In this document: positions 9,407-17,803 of the stretch, in pieces
How positions within the stretch are numbered: position 1 is the first letter of the stretch
Layout: every line of letters starts with the position of its first letter
Assembly: GCA_964584305.1 (NCBI GenBank)
Contig: CAZOZL010000007.1
Coordinates: 62,001-126,000 of the forward strand
Length of the DNA: 64,000 nt
Reading direction: 5' to 3'
From: SB11 sp964584305
GTDB lineage: Bacteria > Bacteroidota > Bacteroidia > UBA8524
Program-made: the position numbers and the translations under genes
The notes under the pieces: generated by a model
Database searches by the model: none
What the model was told of the DNA's origin: nothing
Seen by the model: only the letters and a program-made list of their open reading frames with translations

Positions 9407-9451
9407 GTTATAACGCACATAACCTCATAATAACGATATGCGCGTTATAAC
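9407..9451. repeat. 10-bp inverted repeat between convergent genes
   Basis: GTTATAACGC (9407-9416) and GCGTTATAAC (9442-9451) are perfect arms around 25 bp. It lies between two converging genes, but neither side has a T tract, so it is not a canonical terminator. Confidence 0.6.
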
Positions 9452-9484
9452 TCAAAAAAACTTATATCAAACTGACTGTTAAAT

Positions 9485-10585
9485 TTAGTACGTTGATTTA
9501 ACGCGAATTATATCGTTTACACGTTTTTCTGCTAATGATGTTGCTGCCGCTTGTGGGTGTGTTTTGTGTTCATCAGCATGGGCGTATATGCTTAAAATAG
9601 TATTGTAAATATTTTCTGTTTGCCCCATTGCTTTATCACGGTTATATCCCGTCCACTCGCTATAAACGTTTATTAAACCACCTGCATTAATAACAAAATC
9701 AGGAGCGTAGGTAATACCTTTATCTACTAATTGCGCTCCGTTGGTTTTCTCATTTGCCAACTGGTTATTGGCAGCACCTGCAACCACGCTACATTTTAGT
9801 TGAGAGATAACATCATCGTTTAATACTGCCCCCATAGCACAGGGAGAAAATATATCTACATCTAACCCAAAAATATCATTACTGGGTACTACAATAGCCC
9901 CAAATTTTTCGTTGGCTTTCTTTAAAATAGCCTCGTTAAGGTCGGTTATATATAGTTTAGCACCTTCTTTGTGCAAAAAATCTAATAGGTGGTAACCTAC
10001 CTTGCCTATTCCTTGTACGGCAACGATTTTGCCTTGCAAACTATCGTTGCCCCAGGCCTTCTTGGCAGATGCTTTTATGCCCATGTAAGTACCGTAGGCA
10101 GTTACGGGTGATGGGTCTCCACCGCCGCCTAACCATTCAGGCAAGCCTACAACGTTTTTAGTTTCCATTTGCACATACTCCATATCTTTGGTAGTAGTGT
10201 TTACGTCTTCGGCGGTAATGTATTTACCGTTTAAATTTTCAACAAAACGACCAAATTTGCGAAACAAACCTTCACTTTTCAGGGTTTTTGCATCTCCCAT
10301 TATCACTGCTTTTGCCCCGCCTAAATTAAGCCCGCTTATAGAGGCTTTGTAGGTCATACCACGTGATAAGCGTAAAACATCATTTATGGCATCCTTTTCG
10401 TTGTTATATGCAAAAAATCTCGTGCCGCCTAAGCCTGGTCCAAGTACTGTGTTGTGAACTGCAATAATTGCTTTAAGACCTGTTTCGTTATCTTGGCAAA
10501 AAACTACTTGCTCGTGATCGTTAGTAGTTAATTCACCAAAGATTCCCGCTTCAGCAGTCGATATATTTTCTTTAGTTTCCAACAT
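9485..10585 (-). CDS. Glu/Leu/Phe/Val dehydrogenase
   Basis: This is a 366-residue amino-acid dehydrogenase. The N-terminal catalytic domain has GPGLGGTR and the catalytic-lysine region GGAKAVI. The NAD-binding domain carries GIGKVGYH. The length and motifs fit leucine/valine dehydrogenases better than the longer hexameric glutamate dehydrogenases, so reversible oxidative deamination of branched-chain amino acids is likely. An in-frame ATG at 10651 would add 22 residues, but the -7 promoter box at 10629-10637 lies between it and 10585, so 10585 (MLETKEN) is chosen. It is divergent from the ABC exporter gene. Confidence 0.9.
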   Translation of the reverse strand: MLETKENISTAEAGIFGELTTNDHEQVVFCQDNETGLKAIIAVHNTVLGPGLGGTRFFAYNNEKDAINDVLRLSRGMTYKASISGLNLGGAKAVIMGDAKTLKSEGLFRKFGRFVENLNGKYITAEDVNTTTKDMEYVQMETKNVVGLPEWLGGGGDPSPVTAYGTYMGIKASAKKAWGNDSLQGKIVAVQGIGKVGYHLLDFLHKEGAKLYITDLNEAILKKANEKFGAIVVPSNDIFGLDVDIFSPCAMGAVLNDDVISQLKCSVVAGAANNQLANEKTNGAQLVDKGITYAPDFVINAGGLINVYSEWTGYNRDKAMGQTENIYNTILSIYAHADEHKTHPQAAATSLAEKRVNDIIRVKSTY

Positions 10586-10628
10586 ATTATTATAATTTTG
10601 TAGAGTTAGTGCCTTTATAAAAAGTGCT

Positions 10629-10637
10629 GCAAAAGTA
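10629..10637 (-). promoter_or_regulatory. Probable -7 promoter box (TACTTTTGC)
   Basis: TAnnTTTG-type element 44 bp upstream of the dehydrogenase ATG at 10585. It lies inside the longer possible reading frame and so argues for the shorter start. Confidence 0.6.
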
Positions 10638-10677
10638 GTTTTTTTTGGCATAACATATTTTATTTTTAAAAAATCGT

Positions 10678-12462
10678 TTGAAATCCCTTAGTTCTCTCAA
10701 CAAGTATTTTTATAAGTATCGCTGGCAATTGCTGTTGGGTACTTTTTTTATAATAGTATCTAATGTTTTTGGCGTTTGGTTAGGTCCACTGGTGCGCTAT
10801 GCCTTAAATGCAGGGCAGGAAATGGCGCAGCGACCTAATTTTGAATGGAATGATGATACCATAGCCGAAATTTCTCGTATAAGTCTTAATTTTTTCTTAC
10901 TAATATTAGGTACAGCATTGATAAAAGCGGTGTTTATGTTTTTTATGCGCCAAAAAATTATAGTAGTATCTCGTAAAATCGAGTTTGATATGAAAAATGA
11001 GATTTATGACCACTATCAAAATCTCTCTCTCTCGTTTTATCGTAAAAACTTTACAGGCGATTTGATGAACCGTATTAGTGAAGATGTGAGCAGGGTGCGT
11101 ATGTATTTAGGCCCTGCGGTAATGTATTGTATCAACACAGTATCACTATTTACTATTGCCATCAGCATTATGCTTTCTATAAATGTAGAACTTACGCTAT
11201 ACTCGTTAACACCACTGCCTATTTTGGCAATCAGTATATATTTTGTAAATAATATTATTAACAGAAAAAGCGATTCAATACAAAAGCAATTGTCAAAAGT
11301 TACGTCGTTTACACAAGAAGCATTTTCAGGTATAAAAATTATAAAAGCCTTTGCCAAAGAAAGTGCCTCACGTAAAGCCTTCGAGAAAGAATGTGATGAC
11401 TATAAAACTAAATCGATGGGTTTGGTAAAGGTAGATGCGCTTTTCTTCCCGCTTATTATGCTTTTGGTAGGGCTAAGTACTTTACTCACTATTTTTATTG
11501 GGGGTAAATTGGTAATAAGGGGCGAGCTTACTTATGGTAATGTAGCCGAGTTTGTAATTTATGTTAATATGCTTACTTGGCCTATTGCGGCATTGGGTTA
11601 TATAACATCATTAGTACAGCGAGCGGCGGCATCGCAAACTCGTATTCAGGAATTTTTGGATACCGAACCTGAGATAGTAAACCAAACCGATAAAAAATTT
11701 AGCTTTAAAAATAAAATAGAGTTTAAAAATGTAAGTTTCAAGTACGAGGGGGCTAATCGCTATGCGATAAAAAACCTTAGTTTCACTATAAACAAAGGCG
11801 AAACTTTTGGCATAATTGGTTCAACAGGGTCGGGGAAAAGCACCATTGCCTCTTTATTGTTAAGAATGTATGATGTGCAAGAAGGGGAGATATTGATTGA
11901 TGGTGAACTCATTAGCCAAATAAATCTTTCAGATTTTAGGGAAAGTATGGGCTATGTCCCACAGGATGTTTTTTTATTTAGCGATAGCATACAAGAAAAT
12001 ATAGCCTTCGGGTTGCAAGACCGTGAAAACTCATACAATAGTGTGGTAGCGGCTGCTAAAGCAGCTGATATAAATAATAATATTTTGGAGTTTCCTAAAC
12101 AGTACGAAACTATGGTGGGCGAGCGAGGAGTAACCCTATCAGGGGGGCAAAAACAACGGGTAGCCATAGCCAGAGCCATTATAAAAAAACCAGAAATACT
12201 ATTGCTTGATGATTGCCTATCGGCAGTGGATACGCAAACGGAAGCTACTATTTTAGCCAACTTTAGGCAGCTATTGAAAAATAAAACTGCCGTAATTATT
12301 AGCCATAGGATAAGCTCAGTTATTGAAGCTGATAAAATTATTGTGTTGGATGATAGTGCAATAATTGAGGCAGGTACACACAAAGAATTGATGCAAGTGA
12401 ATGGAAAATATGCCGAGTTGTATCACAAGCAAATGGACGAAGAAATAGAGGTTGTAAATTGA
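10678..12462 (+). CDS. ABC exporter, fused permease and ATPase (MsbA/MdlB-like)
   Basis: This 594-residue half-transporter has a six-helix permease domain (about 15-310) and a C-terminal ATPase with Walker A GSTGSGKST, signature LSGGQKQR and Walker B ILLLDDCLSAVD. The residue after Walker B is Asp rather than the usual catalytic Glu, as in some heterodimeric exporters with one weak ATP site; many Bacteroidota relatives look alike, so this may be a family trait. It begins with TTG, which matches the usual N-terminus of relatives (KSLSSLNKYFYKYRW). It is a lipid or multidrug exporter of the inner membrane; the substrate is not predictable. No second half-transporter is next to it. Confidence 0.85.
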   Translation: MKSLSSLNKYFYKYRWQLLLGTFFIIVSNVFGVWLGPLVRYALNAGQEMAQRPNFEWNDDTIAEISRISLNFFLLILGTALIKAVFMFFMRQKIIVVSRKIEFDMKNEIYDHYQNLSLSFYRKNFTGDLMNRISEDVSRVRMYLGPAVMYCINTVSLFTIAISIMLSINVELTLYSLTPLPILAISIYFVNNIINRKSDSIQKQLSKVTSFTQEAFSGIKIIKAFAKESASRKAFEKECDDYKTKSMGLVKVDALFFPLIMLLVGLSTLLTIFIGGKLVIRGELTYGNVAEFVIYVNMLTWPIAALGYITSLVQRAAASQTRIQEFLDTEPEIVNQTDKKFSFKNKIEFKNVSFKYEGANRYAIKNLSFTINKGETFGIIGSTGSGKSTIASLLLRMYDVQEGEILIDGELISQINLSDFRESMGYVPQDVFLFSDSIQENIAFGLQDRENSYNSVVAAAKAADINNNILEFPKQYETMVGERGVTLSGGQKQRVAIARAIIKKPEILLLDDCLSAVDTQTEATILANFRQLLKNKTAVIISHRISSVIEADKIIVLDDSAIIEAGTHKELMQVNGKYAELYHKQMDEEIEVVN

Positions 12463-12591
12463 AGATTGCTCACCCAAAAAAATATTTTTAATAAAAAAAA
12501 TGAGATAAAAGTTGCAAATGCGGTAGTCTGCACTATATTTTTACAGAAATTTGCTTAAAAAAAGGTATAACAAACGTAAGAGAGGATTAAA

Positions 12592-12963
12592 ATGGAGGAT
12601 TTTAATAACAACGACAGGGAAGAGATTTTTTCAAAAAGGGTAAGGGCGGGAAAGCGTACTTATTTTTTTGATGTAAAAGCTACTCGGGGAAACGACTATT
12701 ACATTACTATTACTGAAAGTAAGAAACGGCAGGATAATGGGATGTATATAAAACACAAAATCTTTTTATATAAAGAAGATTTTAACAAGTTTATGAATGC
12801 GCTGAACGAAACTGTTGACCATGTGAAAAGCGAGCTAATGCCAGAGTATGATTTTGAGGAGTTTAATCGCCCACAAGAAAACTACTCTAACAATAGTAGT
12901 GCTGATACTCCTGGCACCCCTGATACCTCTGATGGTGTGGAGGGTACAGATAGCAGTTTTTAA
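12592..12963 (+). CDS. DUF3276/PUR-alpha-like nucleic acid-binding protein
   Basis: This 123-residue protein has one PUR repeat-like domain (about 10-95; IFSKRVRAGKRTYFFDVKAT is typical) and an acidic, Ser/Thr/Pro-rich tail without clear structure. Bacterial PUR proteins such as Borrelia BpuR bind single-stranded DNA or RNA and act as dimers. Here the role is inferred to be nucleic-acid binding. It is followed by a strong terminator at 13022-13062 and has its own 130-bp upstream region, so it is likely monocistronic. Confidence 0.85.
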   Translation: MEDFNNNDREEIFSKRVRAGKRTYFFDVKATRGNDYYITITESKKRQDNGMYIKHKIFLYKEDFNKFMNALNETVDHVKSELMPEYDFEEFNRPQENYSNNSSADTPGTPDTSDGVEGTDSSF

Positions 12964-13021
12964 ATTTTTTAATGAAATAAAGTACTTAACACCTGCATTA
13001 AATTGTGGGTGTATAACTAAT

Positions 13022-13062
13022 ATATGCCTTTGGTGATGTAATTTTGCCAAAGGCATATTTTA
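13022..13062 (+). terminator. Rho-independent terminator with 12-bp stem
   Basis: ATATGCCTTTGG (13022-13033) pairs perfectly with CCAAAGGCATAT (13047-13058), followed by TTTTA-type tail. It ends the DUF3276 transcript. Its loop holds TAATTTTG, which resembles the -7 box for the next gene. Confidence 0.8.
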
Positions 13063-13070
13063 TTTGCGGC

Positions 13071-13682
13071 ATGAAACAAACGTATATGTGGGGAGCCTTA
13101 GTAGGGCTGTTTATTTTCTTAGAAACTATAGCAGGTAGTAAGTTAGCTATCTTCTCAAACCCCGAAGCAAAATTGTATTTAGTAGTTATTAACCTGCTCA
13201 CTTTGGGGGTAGGTATTTACTTGGCTTTGCGAGATTATAAGTATAGAAACGAAGGCTATATATCTTTTGGACGATGTATGTTTAATGGTATTTTAATATC
13301 AGCATTAGCGGGTGTGGTAACTGCTGTAGGGTCGGTGGTGTATTTTAATTATATAGCACCAGAGCAAAAGGAGCAAGCACTTAAAGATACAGAGGTTTTT
13401 TTGGTACAAGAAAAAGATTCGACAGCAAAAACTATTGCTGAGTACAAAACAAATTTTGTAAAAAACTACCAAGATACAGTACATATTACCAGTAAAGATT
13501 TGCCCCGTATTAAGAAAATGGCATCAGACAGTGCTGCACTTATTGAAGAAAAACTTAAACGCTCAAGGGGGGTATATAAACTATCAGGGGCGGTGGTAAC
13601 CAATACAGGCCCTTTTGTAATTATAGGCTTAGTACTATCGCTACTTATGGCGGCTGTAATGGCAAATAAAAAACAAACATGA
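13071..13682 (+). CDS. DUF4199 membrane protein
   Basis: This 203-residue inner-membrane protein has about four hydrophobic helices (residues ~5-22, 32-52, 70-98 and 178-197) and a charged, coiled-coil-prone region between the third and fourth (~105-170). That matches DUF4199, a family common in Bacteroidota with no established function. A TTG at 13044 would extend it, but that TTG belongs to a terminator loop/promoter-like TAATTTTG element, so the ATG at 13071 is preferred. The stop overlaps the next ATG (ATGA), so the SRPBCC protein is coupled to it. Confidence 0.8.
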   Translation: MKQTYMWGALVGLFIFLETIAGSKLAIFSNPEAKLYLVVINLLTLGVGIYLALRDYKYRNEGYISFGRCMFNGILISALAGVVTAVGSVVYFNYIAPEQKEQALKDTEVFLVQEKDSTAKTIAEYKTNFVKNYQDTVHITSKDLPRIKKMASDSAALIEEKLKRSRGVYKLSGAVVTNTGPFVIIGLVLSLLMAAVMANKKQT

Positions 13683-14080
13683 CAATAATAGAATCAGGGC
13701 AAGAGCATATAAGAAAAACACCCAGCGAGGTATATGGTTTTTTGGTGGATTGTAATAACCATAAACAACTAATGCCAGAGCAAGTAGAAAAATGGCAAAG
13801 TACAGAGACTACCTGCCAGTTTACTATTAAAGGAACGGCAGATTTATCTTTACGGATAAAAGAAACACGGGAGAATGAAGCTATTGTATTAGAACCTTAC
13901 GAGAAAATACCCTTTCCTTTTACACTAACTTGGAAAATAGAAGGCGAAGGTGGAAACAGCAGGGTAGAAGCAGTGCTTGAGGGAGATATGAATGTGTTTG
14001 TAAAAATGGTAGCTGCAAAACCGCTCGAAAATTTTTTGAAACACCAAATTGCACAGCTTAAAACTATAATGAATGGGTAG
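13679..14080 (+). CDS. SRPBCC-fold protein
   Basis: This 133-residue protein shows the START/SRPBCC pattern: an N-terminal strand, the HIRKTPSEVYGFLVDCNNHKQLMPEQV region (split by helices) and a long C-terminal helix. Such proteins form a cavity for hydrophobic ligands. No catalytic residue can be assigned. It overlaps the DUF4199 gene by 4 bp and the plsC gene by 8 bp, so it is part of a tight four-gene unit with lipid synthesis. A role in lipid handling is possible but only inferred. Confidence 0.75.
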   Translation: MTIIESGQEHIRKTPSEVYGFLVDCNNHKQLMPEQVEKWQSTETTCQFTIKGTADLSLRIKETRENEAIVLEPYEKIPFPFTLTWKIEGEGGNSRVEAVLEGDMNVFVKMVAAKPLENFLKHQIAQLKTIMNG

Positions 14081-14840
14081 AAAAAAAGCCCCTTTATTAC
14101 CTCACCCCAATTGGTTGCAACGCATACACGGGTGGTGGTTTTTTTTGTGGTTGGGTTTGGGCTTTTTTCTTTTATATCCTTGGTTTCTTATCACCCTTTC
14201 GCACAAAAAAATGTACAAAGCAGCGCACTTTGGGCGCAAAACATGGGGCTGGTTGTTAATGACTATGAGCGGCTTACGGCTTAAAGTAAAACACGAAACT
14301 CCCTTTGATAAAACAAAAACGTATGTAATAGTGGCTAATCATACTTCGTATATAGATATACCTGCTATTACTTGTGGAATACCCAGCTACTTAGGTTTTA
14401 TAGGCAAATCAGGATTAGCTAAAATACCTTTTTTTGGACGTTTTTTTAAAACCATAGACATTAGTGTAGATAGGAAAAATCCACGCAACGGAGCCAACGC
14501 ATTTAACGAAGCAATTAGAAGATTAAAAGAAGACGGCACTAATATTGTTATATTTCCAGAAGGTACTATTGGTACTTGGGTGCCAGAGTTGGGTAGGTTT
14601 AAGGATGGGGCTTTTAAAGCAGCTATTGCAACGGGGGCATATATTTTGCCCATTACTTTAGCAGATAATTGGATAAAAGTTACTGAATATGGACCCGTAG
14701 CAGCACGTATTGGTACGTTAAGAATGTATGTTCATCGTCCTATTGATACAGCCCATCTAAAACCTGATGAAGCAGGAGAGTTGAAACAAAAAGTTTTTCA
14801 TATTATTGAAAATAAATTGAATGAGTATGCAGGTAAATGA
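14073..14840 (+). CDS. plsC: 1-acyl-sn-glycerol-3-phosphate acyltransferase
   Basis: This 255-residue protein has a hydrophobic N-terminal segment (about 22-42) and the acyltransferase motifs NHTSYID (HX4D, about 88-94) and FPEGT (about 167-171). PlsC acylates lysophosphatidic acid to phosphatidic acid on the cytoplasmic face of the inner membrane. It overlaps both neighbours (SRPBCC upstream, gatC downstream), which implies coupled translation. Another lipid A or ornithine lipid acyltransferase of the same superfamily is the main alternative. Confidence 0.85.
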   Translation: MGRKKAPLLPHPNWLQRIHGWWFFLWLGLGFFLLYPWFLITLSHKKMYKAAHFGRKTWGWLLMTMSGLRLKVKHETPFDKTKTYVIVANHTSYIDIPAITCGIPSYLGFIGKSGLAKIPFFGRFFKTIDISVDRKNPRNGANAFNEAIRRLKEDGTNIVIFPEGTIGTWVPELGRFKDGAFKAAIATGAYILPITLADNWIKVTEYGPVAARIGTLRMYVHRPIDTAHLKPDEAGELKQKVFHIIENKLNEYAGK

Positions 14841-15120
14841 TGCGTTGGTAAATCATTTGGCACATTTGGCAAAACTTGAGTTTGAAGATGAAGCCAAAGA
14901 AGCAATAAAAACTGACTTAGAAAAAATATTAGGCTTTTGTGAACAACTGAACGAAGTAGATACAGAGGGTGTAGAACCGTTAATTTATATGACGGAAGAT
15001 ACCAATGTGCTACGTGATGATGTGGTGAAGGGACACCTTAACAAACAAAATGTATTAAAAAATGCGCCCGCAAAAGACAGTGATTACTTTCGCGTGCCTA
15101 AAGTGTTAAAAAAGGGATAG
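14827..15120 (+). CDS. gatC: Asp-tRNA(Asn)/Glu-tRNA(Gln) amidotransferase subunit C
   Basis: This 97-residue protein has the standard GatC start (VNDALVNHLAHLAKLEF) and the typical C-terminal DDV and FRVPKVL motifs. GatC stabilises the GatAB complex that amidates mischarged Asp-tRNA(Asn) or Glu-tRNA(Gln). gatA and gatB are not in the window. Two ATGs are possible (14821 and 14827); the second matches the usual N-terminus. The gene overlaps the end of plsC. Confidence 0.9.
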   Translation: MQVNDALVNHLAHLAKLEFEDEAKEAIKTDLEKILGFCEQLNEVDTEGVEPLIYMTEDTNVLRDDVVKGHLNKQNVLKNAPAKDSDYFRVPKVLKKG

Positions 15121-15226
15121 CCAACCATGCTTAATTTATTTTAGCACCTTTTTGTGATGATTGTATTACGAAAAGAGTTAGGAATGACAGCAAACTCGAA
15201 ACAGAAAACTTAAAACTATTATAACC

Positions 15227-15946
15227 ATGTCAGCATTAATAAAACTGCAACATATACAACGCTACTACAAAATGGGGGGCGAGCTTTTATTTGCCCTTAA
15301 AGATGTATCGGTAGAAATACAAAAAGGCGAGTATGTGGCATTAATGGGACCTTCTGGTTCAGGAAAATCTACTTTAATGAATGTGTTGGGTGCTTTGGAC
15401 ACGCCAAGTGCAGGCAAGTATATACTAAACGGTACTGATGTTAGCGATATGGTGGATAACGACTTGGCTGATGTGCGCAACCGTGAGATTGGTTTTGTGT
15501 TTCAAACATTTAATCTTTTGCCCCGCCTTTCAGCATTAGATAATGTGGCGTTGCCGCTTATATATGCAGGGGTAAAAAAAGAAAAACGTAATAAAAGAGC
15601 GGCAGAAGTATTAGAATCTGTGGGATTGGGAGATAGAATGCACCATAAACCCAACGAACTATCGGGGGGGCAGCGGCAGCGTGTGGCTGTTGGGCGTGCC
15701 TTAGTAAACAACCCCAGTATAATATTGGCTGATGAACCTACGGGTAACTTAGATACTAAAACATCGATAGAGATAATGCAGTTGTTTGAAGACTTGTACA
15801 GCCGTGGCAACACAATTATTATAGTAACTCACGAGGAAAATATTGCACAACGTGCAAAACGCATTATTCGCCTGCGTGATGGCTTGGTGGAAGATGCCGA
15901 AGGAAATATTGCCGAATGGACAGCACCAGTAATGCAAACCGTATAA
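15227..15946 (+). CDS. ABC transporter ATPase, MacB/LolD type
   Basis: This 239-residue ATPase has Walker A GPSGSGKST, a Q-loop (FQTFNLLP), signature LSGGQRQR, Walker B IILADEPTGNLD and the H-loop THE. The sequence around ADEPTGNLD is typical of the MacB/LolD/FtsE group, which powers lipoprotein release or mechanotransmission-type export at the inner membrane. No permease gene is adjacent; the next gene is an outer-membrane LpxR-like protein. It may serve a permease encoded elsewhere. Confidence 0.9.
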   Translation: MSALIKLQHIQRYYKMGGELLFALKDVSVEIQKGEYVALMGPSGSGKSTLMNVLGALDTPSAGKYILNGTDVSDMVDNDLADVRNREIGFVFQTFNLLPRLSALDNVALPLIYAGVKKEKRNKRAAEVLESVGLGDRMHHKPNELSGGQRQRVAVGRALVNNPSIILADEPTGNLDTKTSIEIMQLFEDLYSRGNTIIIVTHEENIAQRAKRIIRLRDGLVEDAEGNIAEWTAPVMQTV

Positions 15947-16059
15947 AGATGCTTTCTTTATGGTAAATTGTACGTTATAAGAATAGAAAGTTTAGTTTTT
16001 TTGGTGATAATATTAAAAATCATTATAATTGATTTTTATGTGATTGTAATTTACCAAAA

Positions 16060-17664
16060 ATGAAAAAACTTATTTTGCTTACCCTATTAATTGTGAAAGG
16101 GATTTCCTTTACCTATTCCCAACACAGTTTATGCTCAAATCGCTCGTTTAAAGAGATAGAAAGTGATTTTAACAAAGAATTAGATTCTATAAGAATAGTT
16201 CCACCCTGTTATAGTAAAACTGTAAAATGGTCTTTGGTAAATTCTATTAAGTATAGAGCCTATAAGCGCTGGCTTCAAAAAAACCCTAAATGTAATATAA
16301 ACACTTCGGGAGTTAAACTAGTAAAATACCTTCTTGAGGCGGAGTGTGCAACAAGGTTTGAGAAAGGTATCTCATCAAACACCCAGTCTTTAATTTCTTT
16401 ATTAAAAGAAAGTCCTTCTAACCTTCAAGAAAAAACGGATGATTTATACGTTCTTGTTCAATTAGAAAGAGCCTTAAATGAGGATACAGTTATTAGTTTT
16501 CATTTAAAAGAAAAACTAATAAATGCAGTGAGTAAAGAAATGGTATTGTTTGCTGATAATGAATACCCTTATTATACATATAATACCAAAAATAAAAAGA
16601 TAATAAAATTTATTAGCATCCGTTCTGGCAATGATTTGTTTACACTTGCTGGGCTGTTTTCTGTTACGCTACAACCCGCAAATAAATACGTTAATGATGG
16701 GAACATAATTTTTCAGCGTAATGATGATAGAGACTATACAGGCTCTGTACTTATAGAGGTAGGAAGCGATTATTTTAATACTCGCAGGCGGAGACCATTA
16801 AAAACATACCAAACTGTATTGTATGGTTTTGATGTGTACACCCCTTATTTTAGTGATACTTTAAAATTTGCGAATGATACGGCTTTTAATATTCTTGATA
16901 GACCTCATGCGTCGTTTCAGTACTTTGGTTGGAGTAAAAAAGGGATTTCAAGAGGGAATACATATAGGTGGGCAACTATAATTAAAGTGGGTAGAATAGG
17001 GGGCGATATTGGCGGGAAATTTCAGAATGTTGTGCATCAAGATGTTTCAAATAGCCCGAGACCAAGGGGTTGGGCAGCACAAATAGCTAATGGGGGTAGG
17101 TTGGGTATTTCCCTTGAGTTTGAGCAAGGTTTTTTGCAACGTCAAATTATGACGGGATTTACAAAAAACTTATGGGTATCAGCTTTTGCTGAGGAAAAAA
17201 TTGGTTCGTATATGTCAAACGCTAGTTTAGGACTTAGACTATCTAACAAGAGTTTTAGGCAAAATAATCATAACTTTATTAATCATAGGAAAAAGCAAAT
17301 AGTAAATAGCTGGTTAGAACATTTTATGTATGCTGTTTCTTTTTCTTCAACTTATGTGCAGCATAATACAATGCTGGAAGGGTATGGTTTTTTTAATAGT
17401 ATTGAGGAAGATAATGATGCTTTAACTCCTGAAAGCAAGTATTTTCTTAGGCGAGACCAAGTAAGGCGATTTACTTACCTACTTAATGTTACAATATCTT
17501 ATACGGCAAGGTATGGCACGTTTTTTTATAATTGGAAATCTATAAGTCCAGAAACATATTTAAGTAATATTGGAGTGCCTTCTTTAGCAAGTGGTAATGA
17601 AATGAATATTGGAAATAGGTGGCATCATTTTGCTGAATTGGGAATTACCTTTAATTTACATTAG
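16060..17664 (+). CDS. LpxR-like outer-membrane protein (lipid A deacylase family) with N-terminal extension
   Basis: This 534-residue protein has a signal peptide (cleavage near residue 21, TYSQ). The C-terminal ~320 residues resemble the LpxR/DUF2219 beta-barrel: QRNDDRDYTG near residue 218, DRPHASFQY near 286, the GRIGGDIGGKFQNVVHQ block near 310-326 with His325, and RGWAAQI. LpxR removes the 3'-acyloxyacyl group of lipid A in the outer membrane. The preceding ~195 residues after the signal peptide are not part of the known barrel and have no recognised domain; they are Lys/Asn/Ser-rich and mainly helical. The Glu after GWxxQ of other members seems to be absent (NGG here). Assignment is moderate; activity is uncertain. 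Confidence 0.65.
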   Translation: MKKLILLTLLIVKGISFTYSQHSLCSNRSFKEIESDFNKELDSIRIVPPCYSKTVKWSLVNSIKYRAYKRWLQKNPKCNINTSGVKLVKYLLEAECATRFEKGISSNTQSLISLLKESPSNLQEKTDDLYVLVQLERALNEDTVISFHLKEKLINAVSKEMVLFADNEYPYYTYNTKNKKIIKFISIRSGNDLFTLAGLFSVTLQPANKYVNDGNIIFQRNDDRDYTGSVLIEVGSDYFNTRRRRPLKTYQTVLYGFDVYTPYFSDTLKFANDTAFNILDRPHASFQYFGWSKKGISRGNTYRWATIIKVGRIGGDIGGKFQNVVHQDVSNSPRPRGWAAQIANGGRLGISLEFEQGFLQRQIMTGFTKNLWVSAFAEEKIGSYMSNASLGLRLSNKSFRQNNHNFINHRKKQIVNSWLEHFMYAVSFSSTYVQHNTMLEGYGFFNSIEEDNDALTPESKYFLRRDQVRRFTYLLNVTISYTARYGTFFYNWKSISPETYLSNIGVPSLASGNEMNIGNRWHHFAELGITFNLH

Positions 17665-17803
17665 GTGTGTAAATATCTTCTCTATGCGCTACAACAGCAT
17701 AATAGGGGCTACTAATTGTTGAGGTATTATTTTTAAGTAGAACAAGGCAAACAGCTAAAAGCCAATTTCAGAAAGTTGAGATGAGTTGAACACAGGCTAT
17801 ATT

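Noticed and set aside
10586..10651. Longer N-terminus of the amino-acid dehydrogenase
   Set aside because: It would place translation start upstream of the TACTTTTGC promoter box and has no likeness to the family.
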